The notes below the pieces were generated by a model that had not been told where the DNA came from, ran no database searches, and was given only the letters and a program-made list of their open reading frames with translations. A program made the position numbers and the translations under genes. A stretch of DNA of 64,000 nt, from NCBI RefSeq assembly GCF_038784515.1, contig NZ_CP152376.1, positions 5,146,001 through 5,210,000 on the forward strand, read 5' to 3'. Shown here one piece after another: positions 8,232 through 18,666 of the stretch (positions are counted from its first letter, which is position 1; each line of letters begins with the position of its first letter). This DNA comes from Rhodoferax sp. GW822-FHT02A01 (GTDB lineage: Bacteria; Pseudomonadota; Gammaproteobacteria; Burkholderiales; Burkholderiaceae_C).

Positions 8232-10358
8232 TCAGGCGGACTGGATGGCCTGTGCCGTCATAGGCAGCTTGCGCAGACGCTTGCCTGTCAGCGTGGCCAG
8301 CGCATTGGCCACTGCCGGCGCCACCAGCGCCGTGGCCGGCTCACCAATGCCGCCGGGCTTCTCGGTACTCTCCACCAGCACGATGTCCACCACCGGGGCC
8401 TGCGACATGCGCACGATGGGGAACTGGTGGAAGTTGGACTGCTGCACGCGGCCATCCTTGAGCGTGATCTCCTGCATGGTCGCAGAACCCAGGCCGAACA
8501 TGACGCTGGACTGGATCTGTGCCTCCACCGTATCAGGGTTGACCATGCGGCCCAGATCGGCAGCGACAGTGACCTTGTGAACCTTGATTGCACCGTGCTC
8601 CAGGCTGATCTCGGCAACCTGGGCCATGTAGGTGTCATACCCTTCCATCAAGGCGATGCCCCGAGCATGTCCCTGTGGCAGGGGTGTTCCCCAACCGGCC
8701 TTGTCGGCAGCCAGCTTGAGCACATTGGCAAAGCGCGGCTTGTCCGCCAGCAGGCTCATGCGGTAGGCGTACGGATCCTGGCCAGCTGCAAGAGCCAGCT
8801 CATCCACAAAGCTCTCATTGGCAAAGGCATTGAGCGCATGGCTCACCGAACGCCAGTAGCCCACGCGCAAACCGGCGTCGTGTTTGACCACGTCATGGCG
8901 CGAGGCAGGGATGTTGTAGGCAGCAACCGCGGCCTCGGTCATCAACGGGTCTTGCACCGGTGCGGGCAGGCCGAAGACGCGGCCGGTAACCGACTGCGAG
9001 GTCAGGCGGAAAGTCATGGCGGTGGGCTTGCCGTCTGCTCCCAGGGCCGCGGCCATGGTGTGGATGGCCTGCGGGCGATAGAAGTCGTGGGTCATATCGT
9101 CTTCGCGCGACCACACCAGCTTGACCGGTTTGCCCACAGCCTTGGATATCTGTGCGGCCTGGATGATGAAGTCGATGTCGATACGCCGGCCAAAGCCGCC
9201 GCCCAGGAAGGTGGTTTCCACCGACACGTCCTCGGTATTGAGGCCCACGGCCTTGGCGATCTGGCTCTGCGCCGCATCCTGCCACTGGGTGGGGCCGATC
9301 AGGCGCATCTTGCCGTTCTCGTAGTGCGCGGTGAAGTTCATGGGCTCCAGCGGCGAGTGCGACAGCAGCTGGCTGGCATATTCGGCGCGAATCACTTTGG
9401 AGGAAGCGGCAATCACAGCCTCCGGATCGCCTACAGCCTTGAGCGGAATAGGCGTTCCGGTCTTGGATGCTGCACGCAAGCCGTCCAGCATCGCCTTTTC
9501 ATTCAGGCTGGCGCCAGGGCCCTCATCCCAATTGATGCTCAGCGCCTTGCGCGCCATATTGGCGCGCCACCAGCTGTTGGCCACCACTGCCACGCCGTCC
9601 GGGATCTCCACCACCGCCAGCACGCCGGGCATGCTCTTGGCCTTGGAGTCGTCATAGCTCTTGACCTTGCCGCCAATCACCGGGCACTGTTCCAGCGCTG
9701 CGTAGACCATGCCAGGCAAGGTGACGTCGATGCCAAACTGGGCCTGGCCATTGACCTTGTCGGGCGTATCCAGGCGCTTGGTGCGCTTGCCCACAATGGT
9801 GAAGTCCTTGGGGTCCTTGATGGCCACGTTTTCCGGGACCGGCAGCTTGGAGGCCGCCGCAGCCAGCGAGCCATAGCTGGACTTCTTGCCATTGGCGCCC
9901 AGGATGAAGCCGTCGGCAGCCGTCAGGGTGCTGCGGTCCACCTTCCAGGCATTTGCGGCGGCGGTGATCAGCATTTCGCGCACTTGCGCGCCACCAATAC
10001 GCAGCTTTTCCCAGCCGTCACGCACGGAGGTGGAGCCGCCCGTAAGCTGCGGACCACCCAGCAGCGGGTTGCCGTACAGCTTGGCGTTGGGCGGCGCAAT
10101 GCGCACCTTCACTTTGCGCAGGTCCACATGCAGCTCTTCGGCGATCAGCATGGGCATGGAGGTGTAAACGCCCTGCCCCATCTCAGATCTGGCCGAGATC
10201 AGCGTGATGGTGTTGTCATCGGCGATATGCACCCAGGCATTGGGAGTATGCACAGTGCCTGCCGCTTGCAGGGCGGTGGGAATGGAGATACCCATGAGCA
10301 GGCCGCTGCCAGCCAGCACGGCGGAGTTCTTGAGGAAGGTACGACGGGATGTAGTCAT
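8232..10358 (-). CDS. Molybdopterin-binding large subunit, isoquinoline 1-oxidoreductase (IorB) type
   Basis: The catalytic Mo subunit (708 aa) of a periplasmic hydroxylase or aldehyde dehydrogenase in the xanthine-oxidase family. The N-terminus carries a twin-arginine signal (SRRTFLK, then a hydrophobic stretch ending TALQAAG), so folded enzyme is exported by Tat. Two Ald_Xan_dh_C2-type regions include TFLGGGFGRR and EGYDTYMAQVAEI; the C-terminal GGIGEPATALVAPAVANAL contains the catalytic glutamate motif GEPA. It pairs with the adjacent 2Fe-2S subunit. Substrate cannot be read from sequence: isoquinoline, aldehydes and N-heterocycles are all possible. No cytochrome subunit is encoded nearby. 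Confidence 0.88.
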   Translation of the reverse strand: MTTSRRTFLKNSAVLAGSGLLMGISIPTALQAAGTVHTPNAWVHIADDNTITLISARSEMGQGVYTSMPMLIAEELHVDLRKVKVRIAPPNAKLYGNPLLGGPQLTGGSTSVRDGWEKLRIGGAQVREMLITAAANAWKVDRSTLTAADGFILGANGKKSSYGSLAAAASKLPVPENVAIKDPKDFTIVGKRTKRLDTPDKVNGQAQFGIDVTLPGMVYAALEQCPVIGGKVKSYDDSKAKSMPGVLAVVEIPDGVAVVANSWWRANMARKALSINWDEGPGASLNEKAMLDGLRAASKTGTPIPLKAVGDPEAVIAASSKVIRAEYASQLLSHSPLEPMNFTAHYENGKMRLIGPTQWQDAAQSQIAKAVGLNTEDVSVETTFLGGGFGRRIDIDFIIQAAQISKAVGKPVKLVWSREDDMTHDFYRPQAIHTMAAALGADGKPTAMTFRLTSQSVTGRVFGLPAPVQDPLMTEAAVAAYNIPASRHDVVKHDAGLRVGYWRSVSHALNAFANESFVDELALAAGQDPYAYRMSLLADKPRFANVLKLAADKAGWGTPLPQGHARGIALMEGYDTYMAQVAEISLEHGAIKVHKVTVAADLGRMVNPDTVEAQIQSSVMFGLGSATMQEITLKDGRVQQSNFHQFPIVRMSQAPVVDIVLVESTEKPGGIGEPATALVAPAVANALATLTGKRLRKLPMTAQAIQSA

Positions 10359-10369
10359 GTTGGTACTCC

Positions 10370-10834
10370 TCAGGCGCTGCGCATCATGGAAGCTGCGTCC
10401 TTGATGGCAGCCTTGATACGGGGATAGGTGCCGCAGCGGCAGATGTTGCCGCTCATGGCGTTGTCAATGTCGGTGTCGCTGGGGTTCTTGTTGGAAGCCA
10501 GCAGGGCCGCCGCACTCATCAGCTGACCTGACTGGCAGTAGCCGCACTGGGGAACATCGTGCTTGATCCACGCCACCTGCAGGGGGTGGTTGTTATCGGT
10601 GGACAGGCCTTCGACGGTGGACACCTTGGCGCCAGCCACTGAAGACAGGGGCGCCTGGCAGGAGCGTGCCGGCTTGCCATCGATGTGCACGGTGCAGGCG
10701 CCGCACAATGCAGCACCACAACCAAACTTGGTGCCGGTCATTCCCAGCTCGTCGCGGATGACCCACAGCAGCGGGGTATCGGGCTCAGCGTTGGCGGTCA
10801 CCGCCTTGCCATTGACTTGAAACGCAGTACTCAT
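10370..10834 (-). CDS. 2Fe-2S small subunit, IorA type
   Basis: A 154-aa electron-transfer subunit with two [2Fe-2S] clusters. A plant-type ferredoxin domain has Cys39, Cys44, Cys47 and Cys59 ([13 protein letters not shown]), and a C-terminal helical cluster domain has Cys97, Cys100, Cys132 and Cys134 (QCGYC and [10 protein letters not shown]). There is no signal peptide; export is presumably by hitch-hiking on the Tat-signal-bearing large subunit 11 bases downstream. First gene of the operon; GGAGACAAGCCG precedes the ATG. Confidence 0.9.
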   Translation of the reverse strand: MSTAFQVNGKAVTANAEPDTPLLWVIRDELGMTGTKFGCGAALCGACTVHIDGKPARSCQAPLSSVAGAKVSTVEGLSTDNNHPLQVAWIKHDVPQCGYCQSGQLMSAAALLASNKNPSDTDIDNAMSGNICRCGTYPRIKAAIKDAASMMRSA

Positions 10835-10996
10835 CGGCTTGTCTCCTGAATTTTTGTTACGTTACAGAGCGGGTCGTCGTCCGCTAGGGAAGAGAATACG
10901 AGCCGGTGCTTGAAATTTCCCGAGGGTATGCCCTAGCCCATCGCATAAATTTCTCAAACAGTTGCTTCTTTTTTTTCACAAAACCTCACACAACCT

Positions 10997-11635
10997 ATGA
11001 AATCGATTGCAGAACTTCGCAAGAGTTATGAGCGCGCCGAGCTCGACGAGAACGCGTCGCATGCGGCCCCCCTGCAGCAGTTCGAGCAGTGGCTGCAGGA
11101 AGCCATTCACAGCGAGGTGCCCGAACCCAATGCCATGACGCTGGCCACCGTCGGTAGCGACCTGCGGCCATCCACGCGCGTGGTACTGATCAAGGGCTAT
11201 GACGAGCGCGGCATCGTCTGGTACACCAACTACGAAAGCCGCAAAGGCCGCGAACTGGCGGGCAACCCATTTGCTGCACTGCAGTTTCATTGGGTTGAGC
11301 TGGAGCGCGTGGTGCGCATCGAAGGAGTGGTCGAGCGTGTGAGCGTAGAAGAAAGCGACGCCTACTTTCACAGCCGTCCGCTGGACTCCCGCATAGGCGC
11401 CTGGGCATCGCCACAAAGCGAGGTGATTGCGGGGCGCACCGTCCTGATGACCAACGCGGCCAAGTACGCTGCGCAATTCATGTTGCAGCCGCCACGTCCG
11501 CCGCATTGGGGTGGTTACCGTCTCAAACCGGATAACTGGCAGTTCTGGCAGGGGCGCAAGAGCCGCCTGCATGACCGGCTACGCTACACCTTGCAGGCCG
11601 ACGGAGGGTGGTTGCGTGAACGCTTGGCTCCCTGA
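10997..11635 (+). CDS. pdxH: Pyridoxamine 5'-phosphate oxidase
   Basis: FMN enzyme (212 aa, the usual length) that oxidises pyridoxine or pyridoxamine 5'-phosphate to pyridoxal 5'-phosphate. Visible signatures include [27 protein letters not shown] (FMN site), the ASPQS segment and the C-terminal [24 protein letters not shown] substrate-binding motif. Monocistronic, divergent from the ior operon across 162 bases. A rather A/T-rich leader precedes the ATG without a clear Shine-Dalgarno sequence. Confidence 0.96.
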   Translation: MKSIAELRKSYERAELDENASHAAPLQQFEQWLQEAIHSEVPEPNAMTLATVGSDLRPSTRVVLIKGYDERGIVWYTNYESRKGRELAGNPFAALQFHWVELERVVRIEGVVERVSVEESDAYFHSRPLDSRIGAWASPQSEVIAGRTVLMTNAAKYAAQFMLQPPRPPHWGGYRLKPDNWQFWQGRKSRLHDRLRYTLQADGGWLRERLAP

Positions 11636-11656
11636 GCGGAGCCGGTCGGAGGCTGC

Positions 11657-12178
11657 TTACTTGACCGCCACCGCATCCGTGATGCGGTAGAACAGCCCGT
11701 AGGGGTCGTCATTCAACACGGCAAACTGCCCTTCCACGACGACGGCTTCCAGGGAGTACTTCACCGGTGTCTTGGTCTTGACCTCCACCATGCTCTCAGG
11801 ACCGCCGGGCACACAGAATGCGCAGGTCAGCGGCACAGAACTCAGCAGGAAGTGTTTCTGCTTCTCTCCCGGGTCCAGCGGCATCATGAAACCCTGGATG
11901 CGCTGGCTTTTCTGATTCAGCGCCTGAATATTGCCGGGAAACACCGGCAACACACGGTTCTTCTCAACCTTGGTCTTGACCGCAGTGAGTACCGACCAGG
12001 GCAGCACGTCAGCACGATCCTGCAAGGGCGCGAACGGACTGTTGGGGCTGTGCACGCCCGCCCCGGTACCCATGGGGATGCCTGTGTTTCCCAAGGGTGA
12101 ACTAAGTTGCGCCATGGCAACAACACACGACAACGACACAGCGGCGGTCAGAAATGAGGTGCGAACAATATTTTTCAT
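11657..12178 (-). CDS. Exported DUF3299-type protein
   Basis: A 173-aa exported protein with a signal peptide (residues 1-23, ending VVAMAQ). The second half has the DUF3299 pattern, RIQGFMMPLDPGEKQKHFLLSSVPLTCAFC followed by a G-G-P segment, with two cysteines (CAFC) that could bind metal or form a disulfide. Family members often sit beside metal-export or lipoprotein genes and their function is unsettled. Convergent with pdxH and separated by 21 bases; msrA lies upstream on the same strand, 92 bases away. Confidence 0.65.
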   Translation of the reverse strand: MKNIVRTSFLTAAVSLSCVVAMAQLSSPLGNTGIPMGTGAGVHSPNSPFAPLQDRADVLPWSVLTAVKTKVEKNRVLPVFPGNIQALNQKSQRIQGFMMPLDPGEKQKHFLLSSVPLTCAFCVPGGPESMVEVKTKTPVKYSLEAVVVEGQFAVLNDDPYGLFYRITDAVAVK

Positions 12179-12270
12179 GGCTTCGTCCTGTCTACAAAAA
12201 AACGCATTCCATCTTATAACCGCCGCATATTAAGCACATATGAGGGCGCAGCGCCAGCCACCAGCCGCCC

Positions 12271-12813
12271 TCAGCTTTTTTGCAGGCGGGCAAAGGTCTT
12301 ACGGAACTTGGCCACCTTGGGGGCGGCAACCGCCATGCAGTAGCCCTGGTTGGGGTTGCGTTCGAAAAAGTCCTGATGATATTCCTCGGCCGCTGCATAG
12401 CGCTGCAGCGGTTTGAGTTCGGTCACCACCGGGCTGCTGTAGACGCCACTGGCAGCCAGCTCGGCCAGGACTTCCCGCGCGACCTGCTCCTGCTCATCCG
12501 TAGTGAAGTAGATGCCGCTGCGGTACTGTGTGCCGACGTCATTGCCCTGACGATTGAGCGTGGTCGGGTCGTGGATGACGAAGAAGATTTCCAGCAGTTC
12601 GCGGGTGCTGACCTGGGCGGGGTCATACACCAGCTTGACCACTTCGCAGTAGCCGGAACGACCGGTACCCACCATTTCATAGGTCGGATTGGGGAGGTCT
12701 CCGTTGCAATAGCCGGACTCCACGTCCTGCACCCCACGCACCTGAACATAGACCGCTTCCACACACCAGAAACAGCCACCGCCCAGCACCAGTGTTTGCA
12801 ATGTATTCGACAT
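12271..12813 (-). CDS. msrA: Peptide methionine sulfoxide reductase MsrA
   Basis: Reduces methionine-S-sulfoxide in proteins (180 aa). The catalytic Cys14 lies in GGGCFWCVEA near the N-terminus; GYCNG and the GRSGYCEVVKLVYDPA region are typical, and EEYHQDFFERNPNQGYC is the conserved C-terminal block. The start at 12813 (MSNTLQTLVLGGGCFWC) is preferred over an in-frame ATG at 12909, which would add 32 unrelated residues. Confidence 0.95.
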   Translation of the reverse strand: MSNTLQTLVLGGGCFWCVEAVYVQVRGVQDVESGYCNGDLPNPTYEMVGTGRSGYCEVVKLVYDPAQVSTRELLEIFFVIHDPTTLNRQGNDVGTQYRSGIYFTTDEQEQVAREVLAELAASGVYSSPVVTELKPLQRYAAAEEYHQDFFERNPNQGYCMAVAAPKVAKFRKTFARLQKS

Positions 12814-12888
12814 CTTCTGATCGCTCTCATGTGAATTGCCAAGCGGGGATGGTACGCCGTACCTCTTGCCCTTGGGCCCAGCCATGGA

Positions 12889-12918
12889 TTGACACCTGCA
12901 GGGGCGCAAAGCTACACT
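12889..12918 (+). promoter_or_regulatory. Sigma-70 promoter of the TetR-RND efflux operon
   Basis: TTGACA (12889-12894), an 18-base spacer and TACACT (12913-12918) lie 25 bases upstream of the TetR start. The bases between the -10 box and the ATG (TAACCCATCAGTCAGTAA) are the likeliest place for autoregulatory TetR binding, although no clean palindrome is visible. Confidence 0.5.
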
Positions 12919-12943
12919 AATAACCCATCAGTCAGTAATTTTC

Positions 12944-13642
12944 ATGTCAACCAACTGCCCCATCCGCAAGATCGCAAACACCGTGCGCGCCAAACGTGAG
13001 CGCCGCAAGGATGCCCGTCCGGGGGAACTGCTGGCCGCCGCACTCGACCTGTTTCTGGAAAAAGGCTATGCCGCCACCCGTGTGGAGGAAGTGGCGCAGC
13101 GTGCGGGTGTGTCCAAGGGCACCCTGTTTCTGTACTTCAGCAGCAAGGCCGAGTTGTTCAAGGCGGTTGTGCGGGAGAACATCAGTGGGCGCTTTACCGA
13201 ATGGGGTGAGGAGCTCAACACCTTCGAGGGCAGCAGCGAGGAACTCTTGAACTACTGCATGAACAGCTGGTGGGAACGGGTGGGTGCCACGCGCGCCTCC
13301 GGCCTGCCCAAGCTGATGATGAGTGAGGCCGGCAATTTCCCGGAACTGGTCCAGTTCTTCCAGCAGGAAGTGGTGCAGCCTGGCAACGACCTGGTCAAGC
13401 GCATCCTGCAGCGTGGAGTGGAGCGCGGCGAGTTCCGCGCCATCGATCCGGATTACAGCGTCTTCAGCGTCATTGCACCCCTGATGTTTCTGAACCTGTG
13501 GAAGCATGGTCGCGGCAGCTGCGGCGACGCGCGTCTGGAACTGGACCCGTCGCGCTATATCGCGTCGCAACTGCATATTCTTCTGCATGGACTGAGCTCG
13601 AACACAGGCGCCGACTCGACCGACAAGAAAATCAAGCAATGA
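12944..13642 (+). CDS. TetR/AcrR-family repressor of the adjacent RND pump
   Basis: A 232-aa regulator. The N-terminal helix-turn-helix (about 30-75) includes LFLEKGYAATRVEEVAQRAGVSKGTLFLYFSSKAELFKAVV. The C-terminal ligand domain is variable, as usual. Its stop overlaps the start of the RND adaptor gene (ATGA), so regulator and pump are translated together and the repressor very likely controls its own operon. Inducer unknown. Confidence 0.9.
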   Translation: MSTNCPIRKIANTVRAKRERRKDARPGELLAAALDLFLEKGYAATRVEEVAQRAGVSKGTLFLYFSSKAELFKAVVRENISGRFTEWGEELNTFEGSSEELLNYCMNSWWERVGATRASGLPKLMMSEAGNFPELVQFFQQEVVQPGNDLVKRILQRGVERGEFRAIDPDYSVFSVIAPLMFLNLWKHGRGSCGDARLELDPSRYIASQLHILLHGLSSNTGADSTDKKIKQ

Positions 13643-14763
13643 AAATCTCCTTGAAATGGGTCGTGGCGGGAGTGGTCACGGCCTTGCTGGCGGCCGGTGT
13701 GCTGCGCGCCCTGTCTTCACGCGAGGCTGCCAAGCAGGCGCAACAGACTGCGCAAAAGCAGCAAACCTTCGTAGAAATCGCGCCCAGCGACATGCTGCAG
13801 GCGCAGACGGTCGAGCTGACGCAAACGCTGCACATATCCGGCTCACTCAAGGCCGTGAATTCCGCCTTTGTCAAAGCCAAGGTGGCGGGCGAGCTGCTGG
13901 GGCTTAACGTTCGTGAAGGCGACTACGTCAAGGCGGGCCAGGTCATTGCCCGTGTGGACACCTCCGAATACCAGACCCGCGTACACCAGGCGCAGCAACA
14001 GGCCGAATCGGCCAAAGGCCAGCTCGACATTGCGCAGCGCACGCTGGACAACAACAAGTCCCTGGTGGACCAGGGCTTCATCTCTCGCACCGCACTGGAC
14101 AACTCGCTCAACAACCTGGCCTCCGCGCAAGCCACTTACAAGGCGGCGCAGGCCGGAGCCGATCTGGCTCTCAAATCGTTGGACGACACCATTCTGAAAT
14201 CACCCATCAACGGTCAGATATCACAGCGTCTGGTGCAGAACGGTGAGCGTGTGGCCATCGACGCCCGCGTGGTGGAAGTGGTGGACCTGGGGTCGCTCGA
14301 ACTGGAAGCGGCGCTGGGTGCGGCTGATTCGGTGCGGGTACAGACGGGGCAGACTGCACAGCTCGTGGTGGAAGGTCTGTCGCAACCTGTTACCGCCAAG
14401 GTCGCACGCGTCAACCCCAGCACGGTTGCCGGCAGCCGGTCGGTCATGGTGTATTTCTCCGTGAGCAACACACCGGGCCTGCGCCAAGGCCTGTTCGCAC
14501 AAGGCACGTTGGCCATAGGAAATGCGAAAGTACTGGCTGTGCCCCTGGACGCGGTACGTACCGACAAGCCACAACCCTATGTCCAGTACATCGCCGATGG
14601 CAAAGTCGCCCACCAGAGCGTCAGGCTAGGCGCTGCCGGTGAACACGCCGGCATTGCCATGGTTGAAATCCAGGGACTGCCCGAAGGTGCCGCGGTACTG
14701 GCGGGCAATGCCGGTGCCCTGCTGGCAGGCACCCCGGTCAAGCGTTTGGCGGGAACTCCCTGA
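13639..14763 (+). CDS. RND efflux periplasmic adaptor (membrane fusion protein)
   Basis: A 374-aa adaptor linking the inner-membrane pump to a TolC channel. It has an N-terminal membrane anchor (residues 5-25), a lipoyl half (KVAGELLGLNVREGDYVKAGQVIARVD), an alpha-helical hairpin rich in Q/A (about 115-185), the second lipoyl half (ILKSPINGQISQRLVQNGERV) and a beta-barrel domain. The start at 13639 overlaps the TetR stop; its own stop overlaps the pump start (TGATG). Confidence 0.92.
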   Translation: MKISLKWVVAGVVTALLAAGVLRALSSREAAKQAQQTAQKQQTFVEIAPSDMLQAQTVELTQTLHISGSLKAVNSAFVKAKVAGELLGLNVREGDYVKAGQVIARVDTSEYQTRVHQAQQQAESAKGQLDIAQRTLDNNKSLVDQGFISRTALDNSLNNLASAQATYKAAQAGADLALKSLDDTILKSPINGQISQRLVQNGERVAIDARVVEVVDLGSLELEAALGAADSVRVQTGQTAQLVVEGLSQPVTAKVARVNPSTVAGSRSVMVYFSVSNTPGLRQGLFAQGTLAIGNAKVLAVPLDAVRTDKPQPYVQYIADGKVAHQSVRLGAAGEHAGIAMVEIQGLPEGAAVLAGNAGALLAGTPVKRLAGTP

Positions 14764-17700
14764 TGTGGTTTACCCGCGTCAGCCTGAAGAACCCGGTCTT
14801 TGCCACCATGGTCATGCTGGCCCTGGTGGTGTTGGGCCTGTTTTCCCTGCAGCGCCTGCAGGTGGACCAATTCCCCAACGTCGACTTTCCGGTAGTGGTA
14901 GTTACAGCGGACTACCCTGGCGCTTCGCCCGAAGTGGTGGAAAGTGAAGTCTCCAAGAAGATCGAGGAAGGCGTTAATTCCATCGCCGGCATCAAGGCAC
15001 TGACTTCGCGCAGTTACGAAGGCCAGTCGGTAGTGATACTGGAGTTCGACCTGTCGATCGACGGGCGCAAGGCGGCCGAAGACGTACGCGAAAAGGTCGC
15101 TGCAATCAAACCCCTGCTGCGCACTGAGGTCAAGGAGCCGCGTGTGCTGCGGTTCGATCCGGCTGCGCGTGCCGTCTGGTCAGTCGCCGTGTTGCCGGAC
15201 GCATCCACTGCCAAGGGCAAGGTGCCGGATGCGGTGGAACTCAGCAACTGGGCCGAGCAGGTATTGCAGAAGCGCCTGGAAAACGTGCGCGGCGTGGGTT
15301 CGGTCACCACCGTGGGCAGCACCCACCGCGAGATCAATATCTACCTCAACCCGCAGGCACTGGAGTCCCTGTCCATCACGCCCGATCAGGTGGGGGCGGC
15401 CGTGGCCAGCGAGAACCAGGAAATTCCCATTGGCACCATCAACAACGCGCAGCAGGAAAAAGTCATCCAGATCCAGGCGCGCATGAAGCGGCCGGAGGAC
15501 TTCGGCCGCATCATCGTGACGCGCCGAAACGGCGTTCCAGTGCGGGTGGACCAGATTGCCCGGGTCGCCGACGGCGCTCAGGAAGTGGAAAGTCTGGCGC
15601 TCTACAACGGCCAGCGCACCCTGCTGATGAACGTGCAGAAGTCGCAGGATGAAAACACCATTGCCGTGGTCGATGGCCTGCAACGCACGCTGGCAGAAAT
15701 GCAGCAGCAGTTGCCACCCGGCGTACGCCTGGAGCAGATCACTGACGGCTCGCGCCAGATCCGCGTCTCGGTGGAGAACGTACGGCGTACGCTGATTGAA
15801 GGCGCAGCGCTGACGGTGCTCATCGTCTTCCTGTTCCTGAATTCCTGGCGCTCTACCGTCATCACCGGGCTGACGCTGCCGATTGCGCTGATCGGCACTT
15901 TCTTCTTCATGAACATGCTGGGCTTCACCATCAACATGATCACGCTCATGGCCCTGAGCCTGTGTGTGGGCCTGCTGATAGACGATGCCATCGTGGTGCG
16001 GGAAAACATCGTGCGCCATGTGGCCATGGGCAAGCATGCTTACCAGGCCGCAATGGATGGCACTGAGGAAATCGGTCTGGCCGTGCTGGCAACCACCCTG
16101 TCCATCGTGGCGGTGTTCATGCCCATCGGGTTCATGGGCGGCATCATCGGCAAGTTCTTCCACGAGTTCGGCCTGACCATCGTGGCGGCCGTAGCCATTT
16201 CCATGTTCGTGAGCTTCACCCTCGACCCCATGTTGTCCAGCGTCTGGGAAGACCCGGACATCAACCATCCCGATGGCCCCAAAAACTGGTACGACAAGAC
16301 CATTGGCCGTGTGACCGGCTGGTTTGACTCCGCCACCGAGCAAATGGCCCATGCGTACCAAGGCATCCTGCGCTGGGCCCTCTTGCACAAGCTGGCAACC
16401 GTGCTGCTCGCGCTGGCGGTCTTTGCCACCAGCATCCTGATGGTGCCGCTGCTGGGTACCGAATTCGTGCCCAAGTCCGACTTCTCTGAAATGTCGGTCA
16501 ATTTCTATACGCCGGTAGGCTCCTCGCTGGAGGCAACGGAATCACGCAGCAAACAGGTGGAAGCCATACTGCGCGAGTTCCCCGAGGTGCGCTACACGCT
16601 CACCACCATCAACACAGGTACCGCACAGGGCAAGATGTACGCCAGCGTCTACGTGCGGCTGGTGGACCGCAAGGCGCGCAGCCGCAGCGTGGACCAGATG
16701 TCGGTGGTGCTGCGCAACCGGCTTTCCAGCGTGGCGGGCATCACGGTCACGCATGTGGGCCTGCTGGACCCCATAGGCGGCAACAAGCCGGTGACCTTCT
16801 CCATCCTGGGCTCCGACACCGCCGAGCTGGAACGCCTGACCTTGCTGGCCATGGGCAAGATACGCAATATCCCCGGGCTGGTGGACCTGGACTCCAGCGT
16901 GAAGCCCAACAAGCCTACGCTCGATGTACAGGTGCAACGCGATGCAGCCTCCGATCTGGGACTCTCTATCGGGCAAATCGGTAACGCATTGCGCACACTC
17001 GTGGCAGGCACCACGGTGGGCAACTGGCGCGCGCCGGATGACCAGACCTACGACGTCAACGTGCGCCTGGCGCCCGAGGCACGCAACAGCGCGCAGGACA
17101 TGGAACTGCTGCCCTTTGCCCTTACCAACCCGGATGGCAGCACCCGCATCGTCCGGCTCAACCAAGTGGCGCACGTGGTGCCTTCTACCGGCCCCAACCA
17201 GATCAACCGGCGCGACCTGACACGCGAGGTGTCCATCAATGCCAACGTCTCGGGCCGCTCCGCCGGCGAGGTGTCCGCCGACATCAAGGCCGCGATGGAT
17301 ACCATCGCCATGCCACCCGGCTACCGCTACCAGTTCAGCGGTTCCACCAAGGACATGGCCGAGTCGTTTGCCTATGCGGTCTCGGCCCTGGCCATGGCCA
17401 TCATCTTCATCTACATGATTCTGGCCAGCCAGTTCAAGAGCTTCGGACAGCCGTTGGCACTGATGACCGCGCTGCCGCTCACTCTGATCGGCGTGGTGCT
17501 GGCGCTGCTGATGTTCAACTCCACCCTGTCCATGTTCTCGGTGATCGGTGTGGTGATGCTGATGGGTCTGGTCACCAAAAATGCCATCCTGCTGGTGGAC
17601 TTTGCCATCCGCGCCCGCGACGAGCGGGTGGACGACACGGGTCAAACTGTCCCAGGTCTGCCACGCAACGAGGCATTGCTGATGGCCGCCCGGGTCCGGC

Positions 17701-17945
17701 TGCGCCCCATCCTCATGACCACGCTGGCCATGGTGTTTGGCATGGTGCCCCTGGCATTTGCGTTGACCGAAGGCGCCGAGCAGCGCGCACCGATGGGTCA
17801 GGCGGTAATAGGCGGGGTAATCACGTCTTCTTTGCTGACTTTGGTCGTCGTACCCGTGGTGTACTGCTACATGGATGATTTGGCGCAATGGGCCAAACGC
17901 ATTCTGGGTGGGAGATCAGGTCCGCAGTCCCCTAGAATTGATTAG
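14763..17945 (+). CDS. RND-family efflux transporter permease
   Basis: Proton-driven inner-membrane pump of 1060 aa, the normal length for the hydrophobe/amphiphile efflux (AcrB/MdtB) family. It has an N-terminal TM helix, two large periplasmic loops and 12 predicted TM segments. TM4 contains [22 protein letters not shown], whose two adjacent Asp residues form the proton relay, and the second half contains [19 protein letters not shown]. Coupled to the adaptor gene. The TolC-type gene 1.1 kb downstream is the likely outer-membrane partner. Confidence 0.95.
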   Translation: MWFTRVSLKNPVFATMVMLALVVLGLFSLQRLQVDQFPNVDFPVVVVTADYPGASPEVVESEVSKKIEEGVNSIAGIKALTSRSYEGQSVVILEFDLSIDGRKAAEDVREKVAAIKPLLRTEVKEPRVLRFDPAARAVWSVAVLPDASTAKGKVPDAVELSNWAEQVLQKRLENVRGVGSVTTVGSTHREINIYLNPQALESLSITPDQVGAAVASENQEIPIGTINNAQQEKVIQIQARMKRPEDFGRIIVTRRNGVPVRVDQIARVADGAQEVESLALYNGQRTLLMNVQKSQDENTIAVVDGLQRTLAEMQQQLPPGVRLEQITDGSRQIRVSVENVRRTLIEGAALTVLIVFLFLNSWRSTVITGLTLPIALIGTFFFMNMLGFTINMITLMALSLCVGLLIDDAIVVRENIVRHVAMGKHAYQAAMDGTEEIGLAVLATTLSIVAVFMPIGFMGGIIGKFFHEFGLTIVAAVAISMFVSFTLDPMLSSVWEDPDINHPDGPKNWYDKTIGRVTGWFDSATEQMAHAYQGILRWALLHKLATVLLALAVFATSILMVPLLGTEFVPKSDFSEMSVNFYTPVGSSLEATESRSKQVEAILREFPEVRYTLTTINTGTAQGKMYASVYVRLVDRKARSRSVDQMSVVLRNRLSSVAGITVTHVGLLDPIGGNKPVTFSILGSDTAELERLTLLAMGKIRNIPGLVDLDSSVKPNKPTLDVQVQRDAASDLGLSIGQIGNALRTLVAGTTVGNWRAPDDQTYDVNVRLAPEARNSAQDMELLPFALTNPDGSTRIVRLNQVAHVVPSTGPNQINRRDLTREVSINANVSGRSAGEVSADIKAAMDTIAMPPGYRYQFSGSTKDMAESFAYAVSALAMAIIFIYMILASQFKSFGQPLALMTALPLTLIGVVLALLMFNSTLSMFSVIGVVMLMGLVTKNAILLVDFAIRARDERVDDTGQTVPGLPRNEALLMAARVRLRPILMTTLAMVFGMVPLAFALTEGAEQRAPMGQAVIGGVITSSLLTLVVVPVVYCYMDDLAQWAKRILGGRSGPQSPRID

Positions 17946-17976
17946 AATTCACCAATATACCCCCTAGGAGTATTTT

Positions 17977-18639
17977 ATGCCTGCTTTTGACATCCAAACC
18001 GCCCGCTTCAACATGATTGAACAGCAGATCCGCCCTTGGAATGTGCTGGACTCCGGCGTTCTGGACCTTTTGGCATCGGTTCGTCGTGACGAGTTTGTAC
18101 CGCCGGAACACAAGGCACTGGCTTACGCCGATCTGGAAATTCCGCTGCCTGGCGGGCAGTACATGCTGACTCCCCGTGTGGAAGCACGTCTGCTGCAGGA
18201 CGCAGCCGTGCAAAAGACCGACAGCGTGCTGGAAATCGGCACCGGCTCCGGCTTTTTGACCGCCCTGCTGGCCCGCCGTGCAGCGCGCGTGCTGTCACTG
18301 GAACTCTCGCCCGAACTGGTTGCATTTGCCAAGAGCAATCTGCAGAAGGCCGGCATTACCAACGTCGACGTACGCCAGGGTGACGGCTCACAGGGCGCAG
18401 CGGCACAAGGCCCCTTCGATGTCATCGTGCTGGGTGGCTCGGTGGCGGATGTGCCCCACAAATTACTCGATCAACTCAAGATCGGCGGCCGCCTGGCAGC
18501 CATCGTGGGAGACGACCCGATCATGCGCGCCACCATCATCACGCGCACCAGTGCCACAGATTTCCGCACCAGCCAGCCTTGGGATTGCGACGCACCGCGT
18601 CTGCAGAACTTTGCGCAGGTGTCACGCTTCACGTTCTGA
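17977..18639 (+). CDS. Protein-L-isoaspartate O-methyltransferase family protein
   Basis: A 220-aa SAM-dependent methyltransferase of the Pcm family. Motif I is VLEIGTGSGFLTALLA (about 86-101), preceded by QYMLTPRVEARLLQDA, the position of the Pcm catalytic loop. The downstream DVIVLGGSVADVPHKLLDQLKIGGRLAAIVG corresponds to motifs II and III. Betaproteobacterial members next to tolC may act on other substrates, so repair of isoaspartyl residues is an inference. AGGAG precedes the ATG by 7 bases. Confidence 0.8.
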   Translation: MPAFDIQTARFNMIEQQIRPWNVLDSGVLDLLASVRRDEFVPPEHKALAYADLEIPLPGGQYMLTPRVEARLLQDAAVQKTDSVLEIGTGSGFLTALLARRAARVLSLELSPELVAFAKSNLQKAGITNVDVRQGDGSQGAAAQGPFDVIVLGGSVADVPHKLLDQLKIGGRLAAIVGDDPIMRATIITRTSATDFRTSQPWDCDAPRLQNFAQVSRFTF

Positions 18640-18666
18640 TCCGAACGTCTTATTCAGGCATATCCC

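Noticed and set aside
7962..10427. 821-codon open frame on the + strand opposite the molybdenum subunit
   Set aside because: Antisense of iorB/iorA; the reverse strand shows Tat signal and full cofactor motifs, the + frame shows none.
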